Positions 15,432-25,427 are shown, counted from the stretch's first letter. The stretch is 64,000 bases of DNA from Halobaculum halobium (GCF_030127145.1 NZ_CP126158.1:62001-126000), one strand, 5' to 3'. Notes: generated by a model not told the origin, from the letters alone. Made by a program: numbers and translations.

Positions 15432-16503
15432 CTACATCCCCCTCGCCCTCGATACCCGGATCGAGCGCGTCGCGGAGCCAGTCCCCAACGAGATTGATGC
15501 CGATGACCGAGAGCACGATCGCGATCCCGGGCACGGTTGCGATCCACCACGACGACGAGAGGTAGCCACGTCCTTGCGCAATGTCGAATCCCCACGAGAG
15601 CGTCGTTCCCGAGAAGCCGAGGAACGACAGGGCCGATTCAAGCAGGATGATCGCGGCGACCTGGATGGTCGCGAGCACGAGGATCGGCGTAATCGCGTTC
15701 GGCAGGACGTGCCGGAACACGACTCGCGCGTCGCTGGCGCCGAGCGCCTGCGCGGCCTTCACGTACTCCTCCTCACGGATCGAGAGCGCTCCGCCGCGCG
15801 CGATGCGGGCGAACCACACCCAGTTGACGAACCCGACGACCAGGATGACGACCGTCGGCAACACGAACGTGTCGGGCATCGGCGTCGGGAGCCCGACGGC
15901 GTCCCGGAACGACCCAGCCACACCCGTGGTGACGAGTGGGTCCGTGATCGCGACCGCCACGTCCGCCTGGAAGCGGCTGAACAGCCCGATCAACGCGATC
16001 GCGAGCACGAGCGACGGGAACGCCAGCGACACGTCGGCCGTGCGCATCAGCGCGTCGTCGATCCGGCCGCGGTAGTAGCCGGCGGTCAGTCCGACGGTGA
16101 CGCCCAACACTGCCGCCAATATCGTTCCGAACAGCCCGACGAGCAGCGAGGTTCGGGCGCCGTATATCGCCCGCGAGAGGATGTCCTGCCCCAGCGAGTT
16201 CGTCCCGAGGGGATGCTGGACGGTCGCGTTCACGGTGACGTTCTCGGTCACCGTCTGGACGCTCCCGTTGACCATCTCCGTACGGGTCTGCTGCTCGGTG
16301 TCAGTGAACCCCAGCGGGGGAAGCTGCGACCGATCGAGGTTCTGCGTGCGGGGGTTGTGCGGGGCGATCATCGGCGCGAGCGCAGCCGCGAGCACGATCA
16401 CGACCACCAATACCACGCCGATCCGCGCGAGCCCGGAGGACCGGAACTCCTTGCGGAGGTTGCGGATGGTACGCGGCGAGATCGAGATCGGTCCGATCTT
16501 CAT
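15376..16503 (-). CDS. dppC: Peptide ABC transporter permease, DppC-type
   Basis: 375 residues. One N-terminal transmembrane helix (ARIGVVLVVVIVLAAALAPM), an extracytoplasmic loop of about 80 residues, then five more helices of the binding-protein-dependent permease domain with the coupling EAA loop EYVKAAQALGASDARVVF. It pairs with DppB to form the channel. The start codon overlaps the dppB stop (ATGA). The last 20 residues overlap dppD and are arginine-rich, so the essential protein may end near DPGIEGEG. Confidence 0.88.
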   Translation of the reverse strand: MKIGPISISPRTIRNLRKEFRSSGLARIGVVLVVVIVLAAALAPMIAPHNPRTQNLDRSQLPPLGFTDTEQQTRTEMVNGSVQTVTENVTVNATVQHPLGTNSLGQDILSRAIYGARTSLLVGLFGTILAAVLGVTVGLTAGYYRGRIDDALMRTADVSLAFPSLVLAIALIGLFSRFQADVAVAITDPLVTTGVAGSFRDAVGLPTPMPDTFVLPTVVILVVGFVNWVWFARIARGGALSIREEEYVKAAQALGASDARVVFRHVLPNAITPILVLATIQVAAIILLESALSFLGFSGTTLSWGFDIAQGRGYLSSSWWIATVPGIAIVLSVIGINLVGDWLRDALDPGIEGEGDVDERIRSPVVDRWRRRRRA

Positions 16504-19157
16504 TCAGCCATCACCCGCGGGTCGAGGTACGCGTACAGTGCGTCGACGACGATGTTCAACAGGACGAACCCCGTCCCGATGACGATGAGGCTGCCCTGCA
16601 GTATCGGCCAGTCCCGCGCGTTGATCGCGCGGATGATCTCCGTGCCGAGCCCCGGCCACGCGAAGACGGCCTCCGTGATCACCGCCCCACCGATGAGCGT
16701 CCCGAGCTGGAGCCCGAGGACGGTCACCACCGGAACAAGCGTGTTTCGGAGGACGTGTTTGTAGCGGACGAGCGTCTCCGGGAGCCCTTTTGCGCGCGTC
16801 GCGCGAACGTACCCCGCGGACAGCTCGTCGAGCATGCCCGACCGCACGAGCCGCGTGATGAGCGCCGTGAAGTACGTTCCCAGCGTGATCGCCGGCAACA
16901 CCAGCGAGGCGATCCATGCGGTCACGACGGCGAAAAACGGCTCCGGGCCCGTGATCGCCGCCAGCGAGTCCATGAAGCCGTACGCGCGACCGCTGGTCGG
17001 GAACACGTCGAGCTCCACTGCGAACACCAGCACGAGCATGATACCGAGCCAGAAGTTCGGCGTCGAGATTCCCAGGAGCGAAAACGACGTGGCGGCGTAG
17101 TCGGCCGGTTCGTGACGCCGCGTCGCCGAGATGACACCCAGCGGGATCGAGAGGACGACCGCGACGACGCTCGCTGCGACCGCGAGCTCCAGCGTCGCCG
17201 GGAGCTTCTGGAACACCTGGACCGAAGCCGGGATGCTCGAGATGTACGAGTAGCCCATGTTGCCCTGCAGGAGCTCCCAGAGGTAGTCTAGATACTGGAT
17301 GTACAGCGGCTGGTTCAGCCCCAACTCCTCGGCGATTCGCTGTCGCGTCTCCTGGCTGGCATCGAGCGGCGCCACCGTGTCGATCGGCGATCCCGGGGTG
17401 ATGAACCGCAGGATAAACACGACAGTCACGACTCCCCAGACTACACCGACGCCCTGCACGCCGCGTTTCAGAAGAAATCGACCGTAGCCCATGACGGCCT
17501 GGTTGCTCTCGCTCGGGAGGCTCTGGGCTTCGTCGAGCAGACGGTCCAGTTCGTCGTTCGCGTACGAGGTCAACGCCCCGTCGCTCGCGAGGAGCGGCTG
17601 GATCGTCTGGATCGCGTCGAACGTCGCGTTCCCCCAGCCGAGCAGGTACCAGGGGGGCTTGTCCTCGATGTTGCCCGTGGTGACTTGGCTGACGAGCGTC
17701 GAGAACTCGACCTGGCGCGCGGTCGCGGAAACGTTCGGCAGCTCGTCGACCTGCGAGGCGACCGCCTGTGCGATCTCGACGTCACGCAGGTACCGACCGA
17801 TCGGCGTGACGAGTTCGATCTCGGCGCCCGCGTAGCCGGACTCCTCGACGAGCTGTTCGGCCTGGTCGAGGTCGCGCGGATATGGATCGAGATCGCCGTT
17901 GTGGCCGAAGAAGCCCTCGAGCGTCGGCTGGCCGGTCGCCGAACCGAACGTCTGCAGCACGTTCTCGACGATGGAGTCGAGATCGATGGCGTAGTTGATC
18001 GCCCGACGGAACTCCGGCGAGTCGAACGGCTCGACGTCGTACCGCATCGCGTTGAACAGGACTCGCGTCGACGGCACCGCCGATATCGACGCGTTATCGC
18101 TGTTCTCGACCCGGGAGACTTCCTGGGGCGGAACGTTGACCGCGATGTCGGTCTCGTCGCTGAGGAGACGATTCACGCGCGTCGAGGACTCGGATGCGGA
18201 GTTGATCGTGAACGTCGAGATGGCCGCCTCGTCGTCCCAGTAGTCGTTGTTGCGCTGGAACGCGACCTCGACGCCCTGCTCGTAGTTCGAGAGGACGAAC
18301 GGCCCCGTCCCCTCCATGTTCTGGTTGATGTACGCGCTGTCGTTGCTCTCGACCCACGACTTGTTCATCACGTCGCAGTAGGTCGCGAACGACGCGAACA
18401 CGATCGGGTTGAGTCCGGAGAGGTTCACGTTCACCGTGCGGTCGTCGGTGGAGGCGACCTCGGCGCCCTCGACGCCGATGAGCTGGTCGACCTGCGGCGA
18501 CTCGAGACCGCCGACGTCCGACTGGACGATCCGGTTGATCGAGAAGGCGACGTCCTCCGGCGTCAGCGAGTCGCCCGAGTGGAACGAGACGTTGTCGCGG
18601 ACGGTGAACTGCACCGTGGTCTCGTCGAGGCGCTGGTAGTCGGTGGCGAGCGTCTCGACGATGGCGCCCTCGGCGTCGCGTTCGAGGAGCCCCTCGTACG
18701 CCTGCAGGACGATGTTGTCGGTCGGCGTCTCGCGGTGGTCCTGCGGGTCGAGCCCGGAGTCCATCTGCGACTGGGTCATCACGACGTCGTCGCCGGAGTC
18801 CGTCGCCGGCTCGATCGCGTAGGCAGCGACCCGCTCGTCGGTACGTGGCTGCCACTCGATGTCGGAGGACTGCCCGTACACGGAGTACTGGCGGTTGAGG
18901 AACACCCACGGCGCCTGCTCGTGGCAGTGGCGGTTCGCCCGCTGGAGGTACCCGTCGCGAGTGTCCGGCTCGGGGCGCTCGGTCGTCTCCTCGGGCTGGC
19001 TCGTCGTCTCTGTCTCGTCGCCGCCGCCCATGTCCGTCGAGTCGTCGGTCGGCGTCGACTCGCCGCCGTTGCCGGAACAACCGGCGAGCGCAACCGCCGC
19101 CGTCGCCGAACCCGCCGCTTGGAGGAACCGTCGCCTGCTCGTGTCTTGATCAGACAT
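16500..19157 (-). CDS. Rearranged DppA substrate-binding lipoprotein fused to DppB permease
   Basis: One uninterrupted frame of 885 residues. Residues 1-27 are a Tat lipoprotein signal (SRRRFL, lipobox LAGC). About residues 66-117 (YLQRANRHCHEQAPWVFLNR, later WQPRTDERV) are what normally ends family-5 solute-binding proteins. The usual binding-protein body follows from about residue 123 (DDVVMTQSQMDSGLDP) and stops short at LLDEAQSLPSES. It runs with no stop codon into DppB (ATG 17490-17492, MGYGRFLLKRG), a complete 330-residue permease with six helices and the EAA loop GYVRATRAKGLPETLVRY. The relocated segment is flanked by 8-bp repeats. It could be a real fusion, separate DppB translation from the internal ATG, or an assembly fault. 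A longer frame to 19208 precedes the Tat signal and is rejected. Confidence 0.75.
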   Translation of the reverse strand: MSDQDTSRRRFLQAAGSATAAVALAGCSGNGGESTPTDDSTDMGGGDETETTSQPEETTERPEPDTRDGYLQRANRHCHEQAPWVFLNRQYSVYGQSSDIEWQPRTDERVAAYAIEPATDSGDDVVMTQSQMDSGLDPQDHRETPTDNIVLQAYEGLLERDAEGAIVETLATDYQRLDETTVQFTVRDNVSFHSGDSLTPEDVAFSINRIVQSDVGGLESPQVDQLIGVEGAEVASTDDRTVNVNLSGLNPIVFASFATYCDVMNKSWVESNDSAYINQNMEGTGPFVLSNYEQGVEVAFQRNNDYWDDEAAISTFTINSASESSTRVNRLLSDETDIAVNVPPQEVSRVENSDNASISAVPSTRVLFNAMRYDVEPFDSPEFRRAINYAIDLDSIVENVLQTFGSATGQPTLEGFFGHNGDLDPYPRDLDQAEQLVEESGYAGAEIELVTPIGRYLRDVEIAQAVASQVDELPNVSATARQVEFSTLVSQVTTGNIEDKPPWYLLGWGNATFDAIQTIQPLLASDGALTSYANDELDRLLDEAQSLPSESNQAVMGYGRFLLKRGVQGVGVVWGVVTVVFILRFITPGSPIDTVAPLDASQETRQRIAEELGLNQPLYIQYLDYLWELLQGNMGYSYISSIPASVQVFQKLPATLELAVAASVVAVVLSIPLGVISATRRHEPADYAATSFSLLGISTPNFWLGIMLVLVFAVELDVFPTSGRAYGFMDSLAAITGPEPFFAVVTAWIASLVLPAITLGTYFTALITRLVRSGMLDELSAGYVRATRAKGLPETLVRYKHVLRNTLVPVVTVLGLQLGTLIGGAVITEAVFAWPGLGTEIIRAINARDWPILQGSLIVIGTGFVLLNIVVDALYAYLDPRVMAE
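18806..18972. repeat. 8-bp direct repeats flanking the relocated DppA segment
   Basis: CCGGCTCG occurs at 18806-18813 and 18965-18972, exactly 159 bases (53 codons) apart. The pair brackets the segment that normally lies at the C terminus of family-5 binding proteins. Short repeats at the edges of an in-frame insertion fit microhomology-mediated rearrangement, but 8-mers recur by chance in GC-rich DNA. Confidence 0.4.
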
Positions 19158-19181
19158 GCCCGGAACGATGTGAGACGACCT

Positions 19182-19189
19182 CTTATATG
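19182..19189 (-). promoter_or_regulatory. TATA box of the peptide-transporter operon
   Basis: CATATAAG on the minus strand ends 24 bases before the start codon of the binding-protein gene (19157). That spacing would put transcription start at or next to the ATG, as usual for leaderless haloarchaeal genes, and supports 19157 as the true start. Confidence 0.6.
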
Positions 19190-19328
19190 CTGGGGTACGG
19201 TGTCGCACACCAACAGACGCCTGAGATGACGCCGCTGGCGGCCTCGCTTACCGCGTCCTCGTCGCTCCGAAATCCGGGCCCCCCGTCGAATCGGACCTTC
19301 CGCGGGGCGATGTCACCGGGCGATCCGA

Positions 19329-21593
19329 TTACTCGTCCTCGTCTTGCGCGTCAACGACAGCGACCCCCGCGAGGTTGACGATGTCCTTGACCTCGTCTCC
19401 CCGCTGCATTACGTGGACGGGCTGGTCCATCCCGACGAGCATCGGGCCGATCGCCTCCGCGCCGCCGAGGCGCTGGAGCAGCTTGTAGCCGATGTTCCCG
19501 GCTTCGAGGTTCGGGAACACGAGCACGTTCGCGGGACCGTCGAGCGTCGAGAAGTCGTACGTGTCCTCGAGAATGTCCTCGACGACGGCGGTGTCGGCCT
19601 GCATCTCCCCGTCGACCGGGAAATCGACCTCGGGGTCGTCGTGGAGCAGGTCGACCGCCTCGCGGGGTTTCCGCGTCCCGGGGTTATCAACCGACCCGAA
19701 GTTGGAGTACGACAGCATCGCCGCGCGCGGCTCGACGTTGAACCGGCGAGCGAGCTTCGCGGTGTGTTTCGTCACCTCCGCGAGCACCTCGGCGTCGGGC
19801 GCCTGGTTCACCGTGGTGTCGGCGCAGAACACGACGCGGTTCTTGAACGTGAGCATGTATACGCCCGCGACGTACTCGGCGTCTTCGGCGGTGCCGATGA
19901 CTTGGAGCGGCGGTCGAAGCGCGCTCGGGTAGTGGTGCGTCAGCCCCGTGAGGAGCGCGTCGGCGTCGTCGCGCTCGACCATCACGCTGCCGAAGAAGTT
20001 CGTGTCCCGGCGGATCAGTTCGGCCGCCTCCGATCGGGTGACCCCCTTGCGCTTGCGGAGTTCGTGGAGCCGGTCGGCGTATTCGTCGGCCTTTCCATCC
20101 TCGTCGGGGTCGACCACCGGCGGGTCGAAGTCCAGGCCGAGATGCGCCGTGGTGGACTCGATGGTGTCACGGTCGCCCAACAGGACGGGGTCGGCGATCC
20201 CCTGTTCGGCCATCTGGTAGGCCGCGCGGATCATCTTTTCGTCGGTCCCCTCGGCGAGCGCGACGCGTTTCGGCGCCGAGCGGGCCTTGTTGAGGACGAC
20301 GCGCATCATCTCGCGGCTCTTCCCCAGGCGGGCCTCCAGCTGCTCGGCGTACTCGTCGATGTCGACGTCCGTGCGGGCGACGCCGGACTCCATCGCCGCC
20401 TCGGCAACTGACGGGGCGACCTCGAAGAGGACACGCGGGTCCAGTGGCTTCGGGATCACGTATTCGGGCCCGAACTGCAGCGGCTGGTCGCCGTATGCCT
20501 TCACGACCGCGTCCGGGACGTCTTGGCGAGCCAACTCCGCGAGCGCCTCGGCGGCCGCGCGCTTCATCTCCTCGTTGATGTCGGTCGCGCGCACGTCGAG
20601 CGCGCCGCGGAAGAGGAACGGGAACCCGAGGACGTTGTTGACCTGGTTGGGGTAATCCGACCGCCCCGTCCCCATGATGACGGTGTCGTCGCGCGCTTTC
20701 TTGGCGTCGTCGTAGGTGATCTCGGGGTCCGGGTTCGCCATCGCGAAGATGACCGGGTCGTCGGCCATCGACCGCACCATCTCCTGGCTGACGATCCCGC
20801 CGACCGAGAGGCCGACGAACACGTCGGCGCCCTCGATCGCGTCAGCAAGGTCGCCCCCGTCTCCCTCGCTGGCGAACTGCGCCTTGTAGTCGTTCACGTC
20901 GCCCGCCGCCGCGCGCTCCTCGGTGATGATCCCCGAGGAGTCGCACATCGTGATGTTGGTGGGGTCCGCGCCCAGCGAGACGTAGAACTTCGCGCTCGCG
21001 ATAGCGGACGCGCCGGCGCCCGAGAAGACGATATCGAGGTCTGCGAGATCCTTGTCGACGATCTCGGCGGCGTTGATCAGGCCGGCCCCGGAGATGATCG
21101 CCGTCCCGTGCTGGTCGTCGTGGAACACGGGGATGTCCATCTTCTCCCGGAGGCGCTCCTCGATCTCGAAGCACTCGGGCGCCTTGATGTCCTCGAGGTT
21201 GATCCCGCCGAACGTCGGCTCCATCGCCGCGACCGATCGAACGATCTCGTCGGGGTCGTCCTCGTCGAGCTCGATGTCGAAGACGTCGATGTCGGCGAAT
21301 CGCTTGAACAGCACGCCCTTGCCCTCCATGACGGGCTTTGAGGCCTGCGCGCCGATGTCGCCGAGGCCGAGCACGGCCGACCCGTTGGACACGACGCCCA
21401 CCATGTTCCCCTTCGCGGTGTACTCGAACGCGCGATCGGGGTCTTCGTCGATGTCGCGGCACGGTGCCGCGACCCCGGGTGAGTACGCGAGCGAGAGGTC
21501 GCGCTGCGTGTTCGTCGGCTTCGTCGTCGAGATCTCGATCTTCCCGGGAGGTTCGGATCGGTGGTACTCCCGTGCGTCGTCGTCTAGTCCCAT
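19329..21593 (-). CDS. maeB: NADP-dependent malic enzyme (MaeB type, with phosphotransacetylase-like domain)
   Basis: 754 residues. Oxidative decarboxylation of malate to pyruvate with NADP+. The N-terminal malic domain carries [30 protein letters not shown] and the Rossmann motif [17 protein letters not shown], followed by [16 protein letters not shown]. From about residue 440 ([19 protein letters not shown]) a phosphotransacetylase-like domain continues to the C terminus; in bacterial MaeB that part is regulatory, binding acetyl-CoA, and lacks transferase activity. Length matches the MaeB hybrid class. Monocistronic; convergent or tail-to-head spacers on both sides. Confidence 0.92.
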   Translation of the reverse strand: MGLDDDAREYHRSEPPGKIEISTTKPTNTQRDLSLAYSPGVAAPCRDIDEDPDRAFEYTAKGNMVGVVSNGSAVLGLGDIGAQASKPVMEGKGVLFKRFADIDVFDIELDEDDPDEIVRSVAAMEPTFGGINLEDIKAPECFEIEERLREKMDIPVFHDDQHGTAIISGAGLINAAEIVDKDLADLDIVFSGAGASAIASAKFYVSLGADPTNITMCDSSGIITEERAAAGDVNDYKAQFASEGDGGDLADAIEGADVFVGLSVGGIVSQEMVRSMADDPVIFAMANPDPEITYDDAKKARDDTVIMGTGRSDYPNQVNNVLGFPFLFRGALDVRATDINEEMKRAAAEALAELARQDVPDAVVKAYGDQPLQFGPEYVIPKPLDPRVLFEVAPSVAEAAMESGVARTDVDIDEYAEQLEARLGKSREMMRVVLNKARSAPKRVALAEGTDEKMIRAAYQMAEQGIADPVLLGDRDTIESTTAHLGLDFDPPVVDPDEDGKADEYADRLHELRKRKGVTRSEAAELIRRDTNFFGSVMVERDDADALLTGLTHHYPSALRPPLQVIGTAEDAEYVAGVYMLTFKNRVVFCADTTVNQAPDAEVLAEVTKHTAKLARRFNVEPRAAMLSYSNFGSVDNPGTRKPREAVDLLHDDPEVDFPVDGEMQADTAVVEDILEDTYDFSTLDGPANVLVFPNLEAGNIGYKLLQRLGGAEAIGPMLVGMDQPVHVMQRGDEVKDIVNLAGVAVVDAQDEDE

Positions 21594-21679
21594 ACCGTGG
21601 CGACCGCAGGATCGGGGAAAAACCTACCGAGCCGACACACCGATCGCCGGAGAACGCGAATCCGCTACTCGTTCCCGAG

Positions 21680-23062
21680 TTAGCTTCGCTCGTCGGAATC
21701 GGGATTGTTCGAGTCGGCGCCGTCGCGGTCGCGGAACGTTCCGTCGTCGTCCGCCGGAGCGTCGCGGTCGGTGCCGATCGGGTCGCTAGCGGCGTCGCCG
21801 GCCTCGTCGTCGCCGGCGTCCGATTCCGCTGCCACCTCGGACGACGCCGGGACGAATCCGCCGAACTCCTCGTCGTCACTGTCGGCCGTCGCCTCGGAGT
21901 CGACCGACTGTGTGCCGGCGTCGGGCCCGTCGTCTCCCCCGCGGAGTTCGGCCGCGACGTCGCCGCTTTCGCCGTCGTCGCGGTAGCGTCCGATGAGGTC
22001 GAGGCTCTCCCCGAACCGACCGAGGGCGGCGAGCTCGTACGACCGCCGGTACGTGAGCGTGAGCACCTGGATCGGAAGCAGAACGAGGATGACGAGCAGT
22101 GGAACCCCGACGACGAGTCCGGCGAGGACGCCGAGGCTGATCCCCAGATCCGTCGTCGCGGCGCCGCTGGTGACCGTCCCCACCGCGAACCCGATCCCGG
22201 CGGCGAGGAGGCCGATGACGAGCGCGCCGACGAGAAACAGCACGAACGAGACGATCGAGAGGCCGATCCCGACGAGCAGGTGCATCACGATATAGACGAG
22301 TGTCTGTCCGGGCTGGCTCCGCAACCGCGGCCACACGCGGCGCCAGCCGTCGATGACACCGCCGCCGTCGGCGACCATCGCCGGGACGACGAACTCGACG
22401 GTGAAGCGGTCGACAAACGCGTAGACGATCACGTAGCCGATCGCGACGAGCGCCACAGCAGCGATGACGAGCGGGCGACCCGCCAGCGACTCCGCGCTCG
22501 TTCCGCTCAGGACGAGCGCCGTAATAATCGCGGCGGGCGGAATGATGAACGCCGCCGCGAGTCCGATCCGGAAGCCGAGCAGTCGGAGCCCGTTCGTCAG
22601 GTGGGTACCGATGTCCCGCAGGAGTCGGAGGTCGTCGCGCGCGATGGCGTCGACGAGCACGAACTCGAACACCGGTGACAGCAATATTGCCAGCAGCGCG
22701 ACCGCGACGACCACGACGGCGAGGACAATCCCCACCAGGCCGACCGCGCCCGCCTGGGGGACCCCGCCGAGTTGGAGAGTGGGATCGCCGAGGGAGGCCG
22801 CCCCGAACGAGAGAGCCGGTATCGCGACCAACAGCGCCGCAACCGCGCTCGCCCCGCCGGACGGCCCGGAGAACCCGCCGGCTCCGGCGAGACGAGCGCC
22901 GAGGTTGCCGGCGTTGCTCGCGACCTGTCCGCCGGCGCCGCCGCCGCCGGTGAAGAGGCTCACGATCACCATTCTGATCCATCGTCCGAGGCTGAAGGGA
23001 AAGAGGAACTCGCGGGTCACGTCGATCGCGTCGTCGACCGCGTCGACGCCGTGCCAACTCAT
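21680..23062 (-). CDS. Polytopic haloarchaeal membrane protein (DUF7544-like)
   Basis: 460 residues starting [20 protein letters not shown]. About six to seven hydrophobic helices are grouped as in glycerophosphoryl-diester-phosphodiesterase membrane-domain-like proteins: a conserved cytoplasmic [20 protein letters not shown] between helices, then later [20 protein letters not shown]. The last 100 residues are acidic and probably disordered. I associate it from memory with the haloarchaeal DUF7544 family; no activity is known. Not in an operon with malic enzyme by spacing (86 bases). Confidence 0.7.
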   Translation of the reverse strand: MSWHGVDAVDDAIDVTREFLFPFSLGRWIRMVIVSLFTGGGGAGGQVASNAGNLGARLAGAGGFSGPSGGASAVAALLVAIPALSFGAASLGDPTLQLGGVPQAGAVGLVGIVLAVVVVAVALLAILLSPVFEFVLVDAIARDDLRLLRDIGTHLTNGLRLLGFRIGLAAAFIIPPAAIITALVLSGTSAESLAGRPLVIAAVALVAIGYVIVYAFVDRFTVEFVVPAMVADGGGVIDGWRRVWPRLRSQPGQTLVYIVMHLLVGIGLSIVSFVLFLVGALVIGLLAAGIGFAVGTVTSGAATTDLGISLGVLAGLVVGVPLLVILVLLPIQVLTLTYRRSYELAALGRFGESLDLIGRYRDDGESGDVAAELRGGDDGPDAGTQSVDSEATADSDDEEFGGFVPASSEVAAESDAGDDEAGDAASDPIGTDRDAPADDDGTFRDRDGADSNNPDSDERS

Positions 23063-23150
23063 GTCCGGTTGTCAAAGTGGCACACAAAGAAAGTTGTTCT
23101 TCAGTCGACGACTCGATGTCGTCGACGGAGACATCGCGGCGCGATCGCCG

Positions 23151-24248
23151 CTACTGCTCTCTGATCGCGGGTCGCTCCACTGTGAGTCCGCCCGCCTCGA
23201 CGGTGTCGGTCGGCCATCGTCCAGAGTCGGTGAGCACCTCGACGGCGTCGGCAGTGACGTAGGCGGTATCCTCGCTTTTCGCGCCACAGACGGTCGGGTT
23301 CCACGCGTATGCGGCCTCGCTCGCGATCGGTGCGTCGCTGTTCGGCGTCGCGAACCACTCGCGGCCGGCGTACCCCGTCGCGCCGCCTTGGTGGTGTTTT
23401 CGCCACTCGCCCTCGTGGCCGGACTCGGCGTAGGCGTCGCGGATCGCCGCGAACACGTCTCCGGCGGTGCCGCCGTCGCGGCCGGCGGCTTCCCGCGTCG
23501 CCGCCAGCGCCCGGGTCTCGACGCGCTGGGCCGCGCGGTGGCGCTCGTCGAGCCACTCGGGCGGGTCGAACGCGACGGTCCGGGTGCAGGAGGCGTGGAG
23601 GCCGCCCCGCCGCGCGGTGACGATGACGAGTGCGTAGTCCCCGAGCGCGGCGTCCGTCGGCGTCGGATGACGGTACTCGGGCGCACGGTCGCTCCCACCG
23701 ACGAGGACGACCGGTGCGTCGATGTTCCGGCCGGCCAGCGAAATTCGGAGGCCCGCGGCGACCTCGTGTTCGGTGTCGCCGGGCTGGAGTTCACGGCACA
23801 CCGTCTCGACGGCGAGCGCTACCTCCTTGCCGAGGGTGCGGTAGGCAGCGAGATCGTCGTCTGCGAGGCGCACCCGGAGCCGGGTCGGGTCGAGCGAGTC
23901 GAGCCCGGGCACGTCGAAGTCCGCGGCCGCCGGCGTCGGCGAACGGGCGGCGACCGACTCGCCCAGAGACGCCTCGTGCCAGTCGTCGGCGGCGACAGAC
24001 ATCGACAGTTCCGCGGGGAGCTCTTCGGCAGCGATCCGCTCGGCCTCGATGTTGTTCGTGACGACCGTCCACTCGCCGTCGCCGAGGTAGCCGGCGGCGG
24101 CGTCGCCGACGTCGGCGCTCGCGTCGACCCAGTTGTCGCCGCCGGTGAGCCACGCGAACGCGTTCGGTTGCGCGAACCAGACCGCCTCGTACCCCTCCGC
24201 GGCGAGAAACCGTTCCAACCGCTCCTCGCGCTCGTCGATGTCGACCAT
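23151..24248 (-). CDS. M24 (aminopeptidase P/creatinase-fold) family protein, metal ligands altered
   Basis: 365 residues with an N-terminal creatinase-like domain (YEAVWFAQPNAFAWLTGG) and a C-terminal pita-bread domain. Active M24 peptidases use Asp-Asp-His-Glu-Glu metal ligands. Here the region normally DxG...SDxTRT reads TARRGGLHASCTRTV, the histidine region reads KHHQGGATGYAGREW, and the usual EPG before the last glutamate reads WNP, while the ED of AKSEDTAYVT remains. At most part of the metal site survives. As creatinase shows, this fold can act without metal, so a hydrolase on a small C-N substrate or a non-enzymatic role is possible. Function beyond family is not assignable. Confidence 0.75.
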   Translation of the reverse strand: MVDIDEREERLERFLAAEGYEAVWFAQPNAFAWLTGGDNWVDASADVGDAAAGYLGDGEWTVVTNNIEAERIAAEELPAELSMSVAADDWHEASLGESVAARSPTPAAADFDVPGLDSLDPTRLRVRLADDDLAAYRTLGKEVALAVETVCRELQPGDTEHEVAAGLRISLAGRNIDAPVVLVGGSDRAPEYRHPTPTDAALGDYALVIVTARRGGLHASCTRTVAFDPPEWLDERHRAAQRVETRALAATREAAGRDGGTAGDVFAAIRDAYAESGHEGEWRKHHQGGATGYAGREWFATPNSDAPIASEAAYAWNPTVCGAKSEDTAYVTADAVEVLTDSGRWPTDTVEAGGLTVERPAIREQ

Positions 24249-24441
24249 ACTCGCGGGTCCGACCGGTCGGGCTTGAATCCGGTGACATCGAGGCCGGCGT
24301 TCTCGTTCCGCGATTCAGTCGGCGTCCGCGATTCCGTCGCCGTCCGTGATACCCGGCGTTCACGATCTGCGGCGATCCGACCACGGAGACGCGGTGTTCG
24401 GACCGAACCCCTAAAGAGGGGATACTCGAAAGAACGTCGTA

Positions 24442-25401
24442 ATGATGACGACGCTCGGGAGCGCGAGTGTGCCCCCCGGCGAGTTCGACACCGGCCGGCT
24501 CGAAGTGGGTGAGACCCGAGACGGGTCGCCCGTCGGCCTCCCGGTCGCGGTGCTGAACGGTGCGGACGACGGAAAGACGCTGTACGTGCAAGCAGTCAGC
24601 GACGGGGATGAGTTGAACGGACTCGGCGTGATCAACCGACTCGTCCCGCAGCTCGATCCCGACGAGATCGCGGGGCAGATCCTCTTCGTCGGGATCGTGA
24701 ACTACCACGCATTCCAGGTCGCCGAGCACCGGAATCCGATTGACGACACGAAGATGAACCGGGCGTACCCCGGCGACGCCAACGGCACCTCCTCCGAACG
24801 CATCGCTGCCGCGACGTTCGAGGCGGCAAAGCGCGCCGACCTCATCGTCGACCTCCACCAGGGGCGTACCTCTCGGATGATCAACGAGACGCGCGTGCGC
24901 TGTGGCCCCCGCCACCGACTCCACCGGGAGTGTCTCGAACTCGCGAAGGTGTTCGGCACCGGCTACGTCCTCGACCAGAAGGGCCCCGACGGTCAGCTCG
25001 CGCGGGCAGCCCCTGACAAGGGCATCCCGACGATCGACCCCGAACTCGGCGGTGCGGTCGGGTGGGACGAGGAGTCCATCCAGGTCGGGCTGGAGGGAAT
25101 GTTCCGCGTTCTGCGCTACTACGGATTTCTCGACGGCGACGTGGAGCGCGAGGTCCAGACCCGAGCCTCCGGCTTCGACCAGTACGGCTCGCCCGCGGGC
25201 GGACTCGTCACCTTCGAAAAGTCTCTCGGCGAGCGCGTCAACCGCGGCGAGGCGCTGTTCGAGGTGACCGACGCGTTCGGCTCGCTCAAAGGACGCGTGA
25301 CCGCCGACAACGACGGGGTGTTCTGGCGCTCCCGGCGCCTCCCGCAGGTGGCGACCGGCGAGTACGTCTGCTCGGTCGGGACGGATATCGACGAGTTCTG
25401 A
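24442..25401 (+). CDS. Succinylglutamate desuccinylase/aspartoacylase-like protein
   Basis: 319 residues (two adjacent ATGs, 24442 and 24445). The zinc carboxypeptidase-like fold of the AstE/AspA family is seen in AVSDGDELNG, RNPIDDTKMNRAYPGD, ADLIVDLHQG and DPELGG, plus a C-terminal beta domain. The family zinc site is normally HxxE...H. The first histidine is aspartate here (SDGDELNG), while Glu and the later His (DLHQG) remain. Enzymes of this group deacylate N-acyl amino acids. The short upstream palindrome CCCCT-AAAG-AGGGG (24408-24421) overlaps the likely promoter. The substrate is unknown. Confidence 0.75.
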   Translation: MMTTLGSASVPPGEFDTGRLEVGETRDGSPVGLPVAVLNGADDGKTLYVQAVSDGDELNGLGVINRLVPQLDPDEIAGQILFVGIVNYHAFQVAEHRNPIDDTKMNRAYPGDANGTSSERIAAATFEAAKRADLIVDLHQGRTSRMINETRVRCGPRHRLHRECLELAKVFGTGYVLDQKGPDGQLARAAPDKGIPTIDPELGGAVGWDEESIQVGLEGMFRVLRYYGFLDGDVEREVQTRASGFDQYGSPAGGLVTFEKSLGERVNRGEALFEVTDAFGSLKGRVTADNDGVFWRSRRLPQVATGEYVCSVGTDIDEF

Positions 25402-25427
25402 CCCCGACTGAGCCATCTCAGTCGGGG
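25402..25427 (+). terminator. Perfect 11-bp hairpin after the deacylase gene
   Basis: CCCCGACTGAG-CCAT-CTCAGTCGGGG begins on the base after the stop codon. The stem is perfect with a 4-base loop. No T-run follows, so it may stabilise or process the 3' end instead of acting as a classical terminator. Confidence 0.5.

Noticed and set aside
17685-19229. Plus-strand frame opposite the dppA gene
   Set aside because: Composition is Arg/Asp/Leu/Val-rich without motifs. The minus strand encodes recognisable binding-protein and permease domains.
23791-25416. Minus-strand frame spanning the M24 and deacylase genes
   Set aside because: It crosses two real genes on different strands and carries no motif. 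High GC makes long antisense frames common.
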